In this document: positions 8,396 to 13,415 of the stretch, in pieces
How the letters are laid out: every line of letters starts with the position of its first letter
How positions within the stretch are numbered: the stretch's first letter is position 1
NCBI GenBank assembly: GCA_045579745.1
Contig: JAZNMQ010000059.1
Span: forward strand, 1-13,415
Direction: 5' to 3'
DNA length: 13,415 nucleotides
From: Flemingiibacterium sp045579745
GTDB lineage: Bacteria; Bacillota; Clostridia; Oscillospirales; CAG-272
The notes under the pieces: model-generated
Databases searched by the model: none
What the model was told of the DNA's origin: nothing
Seen by the model: the letters and a program-made list of their open reading frames with translations, nothing else
Made by a program: the position numbers and the translations under genes

Positions 8396-8424
8396 ACACC
8401 GCCGAGGGTATTCCTCGGCGGTGT
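8396..8424 (+). terminator. Terminator-like hairpin after the beta-helix gene
   Basis: A 12-bp perfect stem, ACACCGCCGAGG (8396-8407) with CCTCGGCGGTGT (8413-8424), has a 5-nt loop and begins 20 nt after the stop codon. The following TGTTATGG is a poor U-tract. The right arm runs directly into the promoter at 8430, and this hairpin-promoter layout is repeated at 10329-10401. Confidence 0.7.
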
Positions 8425-8458
8425 TGTTATGGACAGATTTATAATTTTATGGTATAAT
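8415..8458 (+). repeat. Hairpin-arm plus promoter cassette, copy 1
   Basis: Forty of 44 positions here match 10358-10401 without gaps. The shared block covers the right arm of the hairpin, the -35, the spacer and the -10. The conserved core includes TTGTTATGGACAGATT. Confidence 0.9.
8430..8458 (+). promoter_or_regulatory. Extended -10 promoter of the first sigma-fusion gene
   Basis: TGGACA (8430-8435) and TATAAT (8453-8458) have a 17-bp spacer, with TGG before the -10 (extended -10). It has the same architecture as the promoter at 10373-10401. It lies 192 nt upstream of the GTG start because a structured insert separates them. Confidence 0.8.
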
Positions 8459-8581
8459 ATACGCATAAGCCTTGCGTTGCAAGTCATGGGCTTCGCCCAT
8501 GCCGCGCTTTGCGCGGATGCGTTATTGACGACTTCGCAAAAATGCCCTTGCAAGCAAACATTTTTGCTTCATAGTATAATA
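8452..8581. mobile_element. Putative small structured insertion flanked by an 8-bp direct repeat
   Basis: GTATAATA occurs at 8452-8459 and again at 8574-8581. Between them are strong palindromes: CATGGGC (8485-8491) with GCCCATG (8495-8501), CCGCGC (8502-8507) with GCGCGG (8511-8516), ACGCAT (8461-8466) with ATGCGT (8517-8522), and GCAAAAATG (8536-8544) with CATTTTTGC (8559-8567). The paralogous leader at 10402-10414 has only 13 nt between TATAAT and CCAACC; removing one GTATAATA plus the insert here leaves 10 nt. This supports an insertion, of REP or MITE type, with target duplication. There is no coding capacity and no clear terminal inverted repeat. Confidence 0.55.
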
Positions 8582-8590
8582 AAAATAGTT

Positions 8591-8617
8591 CCAACCTTTT
8601 TCAAAAAACGTGTCTAT
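8591..8617 (+). promoter_or_regulatory. Candidate ECF-type promoter or conserved leader motif (copy 1)
   Basis: CCAACCTTTTT (8591-8601) is shared exactly with the leader of the second sigma-fusion gene (10415-10425). Fifteen nt after CCAACC comes GTCTAT (8612-8617). An AAC-containing -35 followed by a GTC-containing -10 at this spacing is typical of ECF sigma promoters, so autoregulation is plausible. Alternatively, ACCT here can pair with AGGT at the ribosome binding site (8638-8641). Confidence 0.45.
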
Positions 8618-8649
8618 ATGGGTGAAAGCTTTCAACGAGGTACAAACAA

Positions 8650-10320
8650 GTGAACAGACAAAATGCCGAAAAAATCACAACTGAATACCTAAAGCCCATA
8701 TTCGGCTTTGCGCTGAAGCGGTGCAAAAACACACAGGATGCTGAGGATCTTTCGCAGGAAATTGTGTTGAAGGCGTTCCGTGCACTTTTAATCAAGGACG
8801 ATATCGGGGATGTCAGCAAGTTTATTTGGACAATTGCACACAACGCACTCAGTAATTACTACCGTGATACCGCTAAAAGCATCATAGGTGTATCGATTGA
8901 CGATGTAGCTGAAATCATCGCTGATCCCGATTCAATAGTGGACAACGACGATAATGCTGATGCCATCCGCCGACTGCAATGCGAAATTGCGTATCTTTCA
9001 AAACTCCAGAGAAAGATCGTAATTGCGTATTATTTTGAAAACCGTAAGCAAGCCGATATTGCAAAGGATTTAGATATTCCCCTGGGTACTGTCAAGTGGC
9101 ACTTGTTTGAAGCGAAAAAAGAACTGAAACGAGGTATGGATACAATGAGAGAAACAAGTGAGCTGAAATTTAATCCTATCAAATTCCACTCATACGGCGT
9201 AAACGGCAACGTTGGAACAAAAAATATGGATGAATTCTTTCGATCGGTATTGTCCCAGAATATCTGTTACTGTGTGCGCAATAATGCAAAAACAATAAAT
9301 GAGATTGCAGATGATCTTGGGGTTTCACCTGTGTACATCGAAACCGAGGTGGATTTCCTTGACAAATACGGCTTTTTGAAAGAAGAAAAGGGAAAGTATA
9401 TTGTCAATTTCATTATCAGCGAACCGACAGCAGAACTGCTTACCATACAAGATACGATGTATAAGAAAGCTGCAGGCTTGTTTGCCAATGAACTGTACGA
9501 TGAGCTGACAGCATCGGGACTACTTGACAGCCCCGATATCTGGTGTGGACAAACAGACGAGCCGATCAGTCTTACAAAATCCCCGCGAGCAGACCACAAT
9601 TATATTCTATGGTCTTTGATTCCCTATATCTCCGCTTGTTCTGGTGAAAAACTGATGGATGAACGCATTTCATTTGAAGAGGTTGCAACAATTCGTCCTG
9701 ACGGTGCACACAATATTTATCATGCAGCTGTTGTTCCTGACAATATGGTTCTTCCAGATGATTATGTTTACATGAGAAACTGGTGTGGTCCATCTTATGG
9801 TCCGCAGAGTTCCGAATACTTCTTATGGAGACTCGATACGGAATGGTCCGAGAGACGGATTACAGTTACTCATAATGCATTTGAAACACCCAAACGTATT
9901 CTTTCTCTTTATGAAAGAGAGATGGAAGAAGGACTCCTTGCCAAAGATGACTACGCATGGCTTGCAGAACACGGGTACATCAAAACCAATGGTGATTACG
10001 ACGGCCATTTCAAGTCTTCCTGGCAGATTGTAACCCTCGGGAGCAAAGAAATTAAGGACAAGCTACTTGCCATCGGTGATCAGATCAAAGAAAAGTACAA
10101 GGATGAATTTGATTCATTCAAAGCACATTATGTCGAGGCGGTACTCAATTCCGTGCCTGCGCATCTTCGTAAAGTGAAGGAATATGAGCTTCAATTTATA
10201 TTCCACTCTGACGGGTGGTTCCTGCTTCATTGTATCACTGCACTATTAAATAACGGCAAACTGAAGCTGCCAACCGAAGGACAGAGAAAATCGCTTACTA
10301 CCCTTATTATTCACAGATAA
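8650..10320 (+). CDS. ECF-like sigma factor fused to a winged-helix and a large unknown C-terminal domain (paralog 1)
   Basis: The protein has 556 residues. The start is GTG, 9 nt after GAGG (8637-8640), and the reading MNRQNAEK aligns with MNKQQADK of paralog 2, which supports it. Residues ~10-75 form sigma region 2 (DAEDLSQEIVLKAFRAL, then FIWTIAHNALSNYYRD), and ~108-162 form region 4 (LSKLQRKIVIAYYFENRKQADIAKDLDIPLGTVKW), so it should bind RNA polymerase core and -35/-10 DNA. ECF sigmas normally stop near here. Instead there is a linker with NPIKFHSYGVNGN, a second helix-turn-helix of winged type at ~203-252 (TINEIADDLGVSPVYIETEVDFLDKYGFL), and ~300 residues of no recognised family (~258-556) with a CG...WRLDT motif (379-396). 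No membrane segment and no adjacent anti-sigma gene are visible, so regulation may reside in the C-terminus. Cytoplasmic; target genes unknown. Confidence 0.88.
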   Translation: MNRQNAEKITTEYLKPIFGFALKRCKNTQDAEDLSQEIVLKAFRALLIKDDIGDVSKFIWTIAHNALSNYYRDTAKSIIGVSIDDVAEIIADPDSIVDNDDNADAIRRLQCEIAYLSKLQRKIVIAYYFENRKQADIAKDLDIPLGTVKWHLFEAKKELKRGMDTMRETSELKFNPIKFHSYGVNGNVGTKNMDEFFRSVLSQNICYCVRNNAKTINEIADDLGVSPVYIETEVDFLDKYGFLKEEKGKYIVNFIISEPTAELLTIQDTMYKKAAGLFANELYDELTASGLLDSPDIWCGQTDEPISLTKSPRADHNYILWSLIPYISACSGEKLMDERISFEEVATIRPDGAHNIYHAAVVPDNMVLPDDYVYMRNWCGPSYGPQSSEYFLWRLDTEWSERRITVTHNAFETPKRILSLYEREMEEGLLAKDDYAWLAEHGYIKTNGDYDGHFKSSWQIVTLGSKEIKDKLLAIGDQIKEKYKDEFDSFKAHYVEAVLNSVPAHLRKVKEYELQFIFHSDGWFLLHCITALLNNGKLKLPTEGQRKSLTTLIIHR

Positions 10321-10328
10321 ATAGCAAC

Positions 10329-10365
10329 ACCGCCGAGAGTGACCGTACTGGCTGCTCTCGGCGGT
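10329..10365 (+). terminator. Hairpin between the two sigma-fusion genes
   Basis: An 11-bp stem, ACCGCCGAGAG (10329-10339) with CTCTCGGCGGT (10355-10365), encloses a loop that can pair further (GACC with GGCT/GG). Its central 31 nt differ at one position from 12099-12129. It begins 9 nt after the stop codon and lacks a good U-tract. Confidence 0.7.
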
Positions 10366-10401
10366 ATTGTTATGGACAGATTCATAAATTTATGATATAA
10401 T
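10358..10401 (+). repeat. Hairpin-arm plus promoter cassette, copy 2
   Basis: Second copy of the 44-nt block at 8415-8458, matching at 40 of 44 positions, ending exactly at the -10 hexamer. After it the two leaders diverge until the shared CCAACCTTTTT motif. Confidence 0.9.
10373..10401 (+). promoter_or_regulatory. Extended -10 promoter of the second sigma-fusion gene
   Basis: TGGACA (10373-10378), a 17-bp spacer and TATAAT (10396-10401), with TGA before the -10. The start point would be near 10408, giving a leader of about 63 nt. Confidence 0.8.
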
Positions 10402-10414
10402 TATTTCAAAAGCG

Positions 10415-10447
10415 CCAACCTTTTTAGATTTCTTTCCACTGTATAGG
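10415..10447 (+). promoter_or_regulatory. Conserved leader motif, possible ECF-type promoter (copy 2)
   Basis: CCAACCTTTTT (10415-10425) is identical to the motif in front of paralog 1. The downstream TGTATAGG (10440-10447) is a poorer -10 match, at a spacing of 19 nt. AACCT (10417-10421) is also the exact complement of AGGTT (10460-10464) at the ribosome binding site, so a role in translation is an alternative. Confidence 0.35.
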
Positions 10448-10470
10448 CAAACGGTACCGAGGTTAATAAA

Positions 10471-12090
10471 ATGAACAAACAGCAAGCAGACAAACTGATC
10501 GTTGAATATCTTCCTAAAATTTACGGATTTGCGATGAAAAAAGCATTTTCTTTTGAGGAAGCAGAAGAATTAAGCTCCGATATTGTTGAGGAAGTCTATC
10601 TCTCACTGCTCTCGGCTAAGGAAATCCTGAATTTGGACGGATATGTCTGGCGAATTTCCGAGCACGTTTATTCAAAATTTGTTTCTTCCAAGAAAAAGCA
10701 CGAAGGAATTTCGATAAACGGTTTGGATATTCCCGACGATACGCCGCTTTTGGACGAGGATTCTGAACTTGAGATTGATCTGCTGCGCCGTGAGATCGCG
10801 TTTTTAACGCAGACGCGCCGCAGAATCGTTTATTCATTTTATTACGAAAACAAGCCTATTTCTGCGATTACAAAAGAAATGGGAATCCCTGAGGGAACAG
10901 TAAAATGGCATCTCAACAAAGCCAGAAATGATTTGAAGGAGGGTTTTATAATGGAAAGAAAAATCGGAAAGCTTGGTATCAAGCCTATTGAAGCAACCGG
11001 ATTCGGTCACAACGGAGATCCCGGAAACAACGCAGGTCCTGAGTATTATCTTGGCAATAAATTAAACCTCAACATAGTATATAGCGTTTACCATACTCCG
11101 AAAACAATGGTTGAAATCGCAGAGGAGCTTGGTGTAACTCCGGTCTATATCGAGGATTCCGTTAAGGAACTTGAGCAAAACGGATTTTTGGTTATGAAAG
11201 CCGGAAATCGCTACACGACATATGTTAATTTCAATTCCGAAACATACTCGCTCGAGCTTGAAGACAAGCGTAAGCAAAAGCAAATAGAGATCGCCGAGAT
11301 TTTAGTGCGTGAATATGTACCACAGGTTCGTGCGGCTATTGCAGACGTAACGGATGTTTATATTCCAAGCGGAAATCGGGAATTATTGGAGGCTGCCGCA
11401 ATATTCTTCGCGGTATCCAACAAATGCAGTGTCGCGCCGAAAATAGATCTTTCCGTGTACCGTATCAAGACCTTGGCGGGCGGTAATTTTATTGCCTACG
11501 CAGTTATCCCCGCAGTGCCGAGGGATCCCGATTATGTTCCGGCCCGAAGCTATCCGTCTTATGCAGTTTGCGGGAACATGAACCGTTGGTCGGAAAAATA
11601 CCCGGTATACTCATGGTCGATTGATACACGTTACGACTCACGCGAAGGGCGGTGGGAAAATAATCTCACTTCCGACTATGAATATCTGTATGAGTTTATG
11701 ACCGGAGCCATAAAGGACACCACTGCAAACAAGGAGAAATTTGACCGCTTGAGAAAGCGCGGTTATTTAACCGAGGATAACAAGGTGAACATTATGGTGA
11801 TGCGTGGGGAGCGAAATGAGTTTTTCTCAAAGCTCCCGGACCTTGATGAGGGTATTAAGAGAACATTTGCGGACTATGCCCTGGAGGATGCGACGCTGAG
11901 AGCTAAGGATTATCCGCCGCAAATGCGAGATCTCATAGTGGCTGATAGTGCAGGCAGCTTTGTTGGCGGTTTTACGGTTGCGCTTATGGTTATGGATATT
12001 CTTTACGGTAATGGTACGTTCCGTACCCTTACAAAAGATGAAAGAGTAACTGCTAATCTCCTCATGTTCTGCGATAGATTACCTGAATAA
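10471..12090 (+). CDS. ECF-like sigma factor fused to a winged-helix and a large unknown C-terminal domain (paralog 2)
   Basis: The protein has 539 residues; ATG lies 8 nt after GAGG (10459-10462). The architecture equals paralog 1: sigma region 2 at ~10-75, region 4 at ~103-157 (TRRRIVYSFYYENKPISAITKEMGIPEGTVKW), a linker with KPIEATGFGHNGD, a winged helix at ~200-250 (TMVEIAEELGVTPVYIEDSVKELEQNGFL) and an unknown C-terminal domain at ~258-539 with a shared CG...WSIDT motif (367-386). By eye the first 70 residues are about 36% identical to paralog 1, but the winged-helix core (40 residues) is about 55% identical. Region 2.3-2.4 is atypical: YVWRISEHVYSKF lacks the usual Asn and Arg seen as FIWTIAHNALSNYYRD in paralog 1, which suggests changed -10 recognition or melting. 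It has its own promoter and leader, so it is not obligately co-transcribed with paralog 1. Confidence 0.87.
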   Translation: MNKQQADKLIVEYLPKIYGFAMKKAFSFEEAEELSSDIVEEVYLSLLSAKEILNLDGYVWRISEHVYSKFVSSKKKHEGISINGLDIPDDTPLLDEDSELEIDLLRREIAFLTQTRRRIVYSFYYENKPISAITKEMGIPEGTVKWHLNKARNDLKEGFIMERKIGKLGIKPIEATGFGHNGDPGNNAGPEYYLGNKLNLNIVYSVYHTPKTMVEIAEELGVTPVYIEDSVKELEQNGFLVMKAGNRYTTYVNFNSETYSLELEDKRKQKQIEIAEILVREYVPQVRAAIADVTDVYIPSGNRELLEAAAIFFAVSNKCSVAPKIDLSVYRIKTLAGGNFIAYAVIPAVPRDPDYVPARSYPSYAVCGNMNRWSEKYPVYSWSIDTRYDSREGRWENNLTSDYEYLYEFMTGAIKDTTANKEKFDRLRKRGYLTEDNKVNIMVMRGERNEFFSKLPDLDEGIKRTFADYALEDATLRAKDYPPQMRDLIVADSAGSFVGGFTVALMVMDILYGNGTFRTLTKDERVTANLLMFCDRLPE

Positions 12091-12098
12091 ATGTAAAT

Positions 12099-12129
12099 GC
12101 CGAGAGTGACCGTAATGGCTGCTCTCGGC
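12099..12129 (+). terminator. Terminator-like hairpin after paralog 2
   Basis: GCCGAGAG (12099-12106) pairs with CTCTCGGC (12122-12129), and the loop can extend the stem imperfectly. It is identical at 30 of 31 positions to the hairpin after paralog 1 (10332-10362). It is followed by TGTAATTTTAG, a modest U-tract. Confidence 0.7.
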
Positions 12130-12162
12130 TGTAATTTTAGCTTAAATTCAAATAATTATAGC

Positions 12163-12204
12163 AAAAAATCCGAACTAATTTCGATTTACGAAAAAGTTCG
12201 GATT
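12163..12204 (-). terminator. Intrinsic terminator of tRNA-Lys
   Basis: On the minus strand AATCCGAACT pairs with AGTTCGGATT (12195-12204 and 12167-12176 on the plus strand), with an inner TTTCG/CGAAA stem, followed by a run of six T (12163-12168). It begins 9 nt past the tRNA 3' end. Confidence 0.85.
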
Positions 12205-12213
12205 CGTCGGCAA

Positions 12214-12289
12214 TGGTGAGCCACTGGAGATTCGAACTCCAGACCCTTTGATTAAAAGTCAAATGCTCTGCCAACTGAGCTAGTGGCTC
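12214..12289 (-). tRNA. tRNA-Lys (anticodon UUU), CCA encoded
   Basis: It is a 76-nt cloverleaf on the minus strand. The acceptor stem GAGCCAC pairs with GTGGCTC, followed by discriminator A and encoded CCA. The D arm contains AGCTCAGTTGGCAGAGC, the anticodon loop is CTTTTAA with UUU, and the T arm is CTGGAGTTCGAATCTCCAG. It reads AAA/AAG lysine codons and sits alone between a promoter and a terminator. Confidence 0.97.
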
Positions 12290-12313
12290 GTTGCCCTTTC
12301 AGACAGCCATATC

Positions 12314-12342
12314 ATTATATCAAACCAAATCTGCTTTGTCAA
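12314..12342 (-). promoter_or_regulatory. Perfect-consensus promoter of tRNA-Lys
   Basis: The minus strand has TTGACA (12337-12342), a 17-bp spacer and TATAAT (12314-12319), with TGA before the -10. Transcription would start about 17 nt before the tRNA 5' end. Full consensus fits a stable-RNA gene. Confidence 0.9.
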
Positions 12343-12390
12343 TATAATAAACAAATTTTATTTAAAAATTTATACAACTTAACAAGTTCA

Positions 12391-12417
12391 CCCCTCCCGC
12401 TTTTTGGGCAGGAGGGG
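12391..12417 (-). terminator. Candidate terminator of the ABC transporter gene
   Basis: CCCCTCCCGC (12391-12400) pairs with GCAGGAGGGG (12408-12417) over 10 bp, including one wobble, around a 7-nt loop. On the minus strand it starts 14 nt after the stop codon. The U-tract is weak (TGAACTTGTT). Confidence 0.6.
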
Positions 12418-12431
12418 ATTTGCTTTTAAAA

Positions 12432-13415
12432 CTACTCCAGCTCGAATGCGCCTGTGTAAAGCTGATAATACGTGCCCTTTTCTTCAATAAGCTTGTCGTG
12501 GTTGCCACGCTCAATAATCTTGCCGTGGTCCAAAACAATAATTACGTCCGAATTCATAACGGTCGAAAGTCTGTGTGCAATAACAAATACAGTTCTTCCT
12601 TCCATCAGCTTATCCATACCTCTTGATACAATAGCTTCTGTTCTTGTGTCAATCGAGGACGTAGCTTCGTCCAAAATCATAACGGGCGGGTCAGCAACAG
12701 CCGCGCGTGCAATCGCAATAAGCTGTCTTTGTCCCTGAGAAAGGTTCGAGCCGTTGTTTGCAAGCACCGTGTTATATCCCTGGGGCAGTCTTGTTATAAA
12801 GTCATCAGCACCCGCAAGCTTTGCCGCTGCAACACAGTCGTCGTCCGTCGCGTCAAGTCGTCCATAGCGGATATTTTCCAAAACCGTGCCCGTAAACAGG
12901 TTTGTTTCCTGCAAAACAATGCCCAAGGATCGTCTTAAATCGGCCTTTTTGATCTTGTTGATGTTAATGCCGTCATATCTCACCTTGCCGTCGGCAATGT
13001 CATAGAATCGGTTGATAAGGTTGGTTATTGTCGTCTTGCCGGCGCCTGTTGCACCGACAAACGCAACCTTCTGGCCGGGCTTTGCATAAAGCGAAATATC
13101 GGTAAGCACCTGCTTCTCCCCGTCATACGAGAAGTCAACCATATCCAAAACAACGTCGCCCTTAAGCTCGGTATAGGTTAATGTTCCGTCGCTGTGAGGG
13201 TGCTTCCATGCCCACTTGCCTGTGCGCTCGTCAGTTTCGCTAATGCTGCCGTCTGCGTCAATCTTCGCATTCACAAGGGTTACATAACCGTCGTCAACCT
13301 CAGGTGTTTCGTCCATAAGGGCAAACACTCTGTCAGCACCTGCCATTGCCATAACGATCGAGTTCATCTGCTGTGAAACCGTGTTGAAGTTACCTGTAAA
13401 CTGCTTTGTCATGTT
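12432..13415 (-). CDS. ABC exporter (subfamily B-type half-transporter), C-terminal part only
   Basis: The reading frame continues past the window edge, so the first Met visible (13410-13412) is internal; the membrane domain is missing apart from its last helix region (FTGNFNTVSQQMNSIVMAMAGADRVF across several turns). The 326 visible residues hold a complete nucleotide-binding domain: Walker A GATGAGKT, Q-loop VLQETNLF, signature LSQGQ (a variant of LSGGQ), Walker B VMILDEATSSID, and the H-loop His in IAHRLS. A linker insert of about 50 residues (PEVDDGYVTL to YTELKG) separates the membrane domain from the NBD, as in many clostridial heterodimeric exporters of the MdlB/YfiC type. The partner subunit, if any, would be to the right. 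The substrate cannot be deduced. Confidence 0.92.
   Translation of the reverse strand, partial: NMTKQFTGNFNTVSQQMNSIVMAMAGADRVFALMDETPEVDDGYVTLVNAKIDADGSISETDERTGKWAWKHPHSDGTLTYTELKGDVVLDMVDFSYDGEKQVLTDISLYAKPGQKVAFVGATGAGKTTITNLINRFYDIADGKVRYDGININKIKKADLRRSLGIVLQETNLFTGTVLENIRYGRLDATDDDCVAAAKLAGADDFITRLPQGYNTVLANNGSNLSQGQRQLIAIARAAVADPPVMILDEATSSIDTRTEAIVSRGMDKLMEGRTVFVIAHRLSTVMNSDVIIVLDHGKIIERGNHDKLIEEKGTYYQLYTGAFELE

Noticed and set aside
8387..8653. An 88-codon plus-strand open frame across the intergenic region before the first sigma gene
   Set aside because: It runs through a terminator hairpin, a promoter and the palindromic insert, has no ribosome binding site, and its composition follows the repeats.
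8396..12129. The repeated hairpins considered as a CRISPR array or riboswitch series
   Set aside because: Only three copies, spaced by full genes, with no regular spacers; they fit terminators or 3'-UTR elements better. No known riboswitch consensus was recognised.

Overview
The window looks like a chromosomal segment from an anaerobic Gram-positive member of the Clostridia, probably a gut or rumen Oscillospiraceae/Ruminococcaceae-type organism. The evidence is strong GGAGG-type ribosome binding sites, sigma-A promoters with extended -10 elements, a CCA-encoding tRNA, secreted proteins anchored by a lipobox or a C-terminal membrane anchor, a CotH-domain protein, and ECF-like sigma factors of a clostridial style. 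This assignment is inference from gene content; no 16S or other marker is present.

Layout. Positions 1-80 hold a hairpin-rich repeat-like element, part of which can end transcription of gpmI (94-1749, minus), a full-length phosphoglycerate mutase of the plant/kinetoplastid-like subtype. A divergent intergenic region (1750-2025) carries a promoter for gpmI and a near-consensus extended -10 promoter for a large lipoprotein (2026-4851, plus). That lipoprotein fuses a catalytically degenerate 5'-nucleotidase module to a CotH-kinase-like domain. Next is a 1125-residue secreted, membrane-anchored protein (4998-8375, plus) with two CBM9-like domains, a cadherin-like domain and a parallel beta-helix. 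Both are extracytoplasmic and probably belong to the cell-surface or polysaccharide-handling repertoire.

The most unusual part is 8396-12129. Two tandem paralogous genes encode ECF-like sigma factors (sigma2 plus sigma4) that each continue into a second winged-helix domain and a C-terminal domain of about 300 residues that I do not recognise. Each gene is preceded by a nearly identical hairpin-plus-promoter cassette, and both are followed by an almost identical GCCGAGAG/CTCTCGGC hairpin. The non-coding cassettes are about 90% identical although the proteins have diverged to roughly one third identity at the N-terminus. The first copy appears to carry a roughly 120-bp structured insertion, flanked by an 8-bp direct repeat, between its promoter and its start codon. 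Neither gene has an adjacent anti-sigma factor, so the fused C-terminal part may be the sensory or regulatory module.

The right end holds a minus-strand tRNA-Lys(UUU) with a perfect-consensus promoter and a good intrinsic terminator. It is followed by the 3' part of a minus-strand ABC exporter gene that runs off the window. All assignments come from reading motifs by eye; no database search was run.
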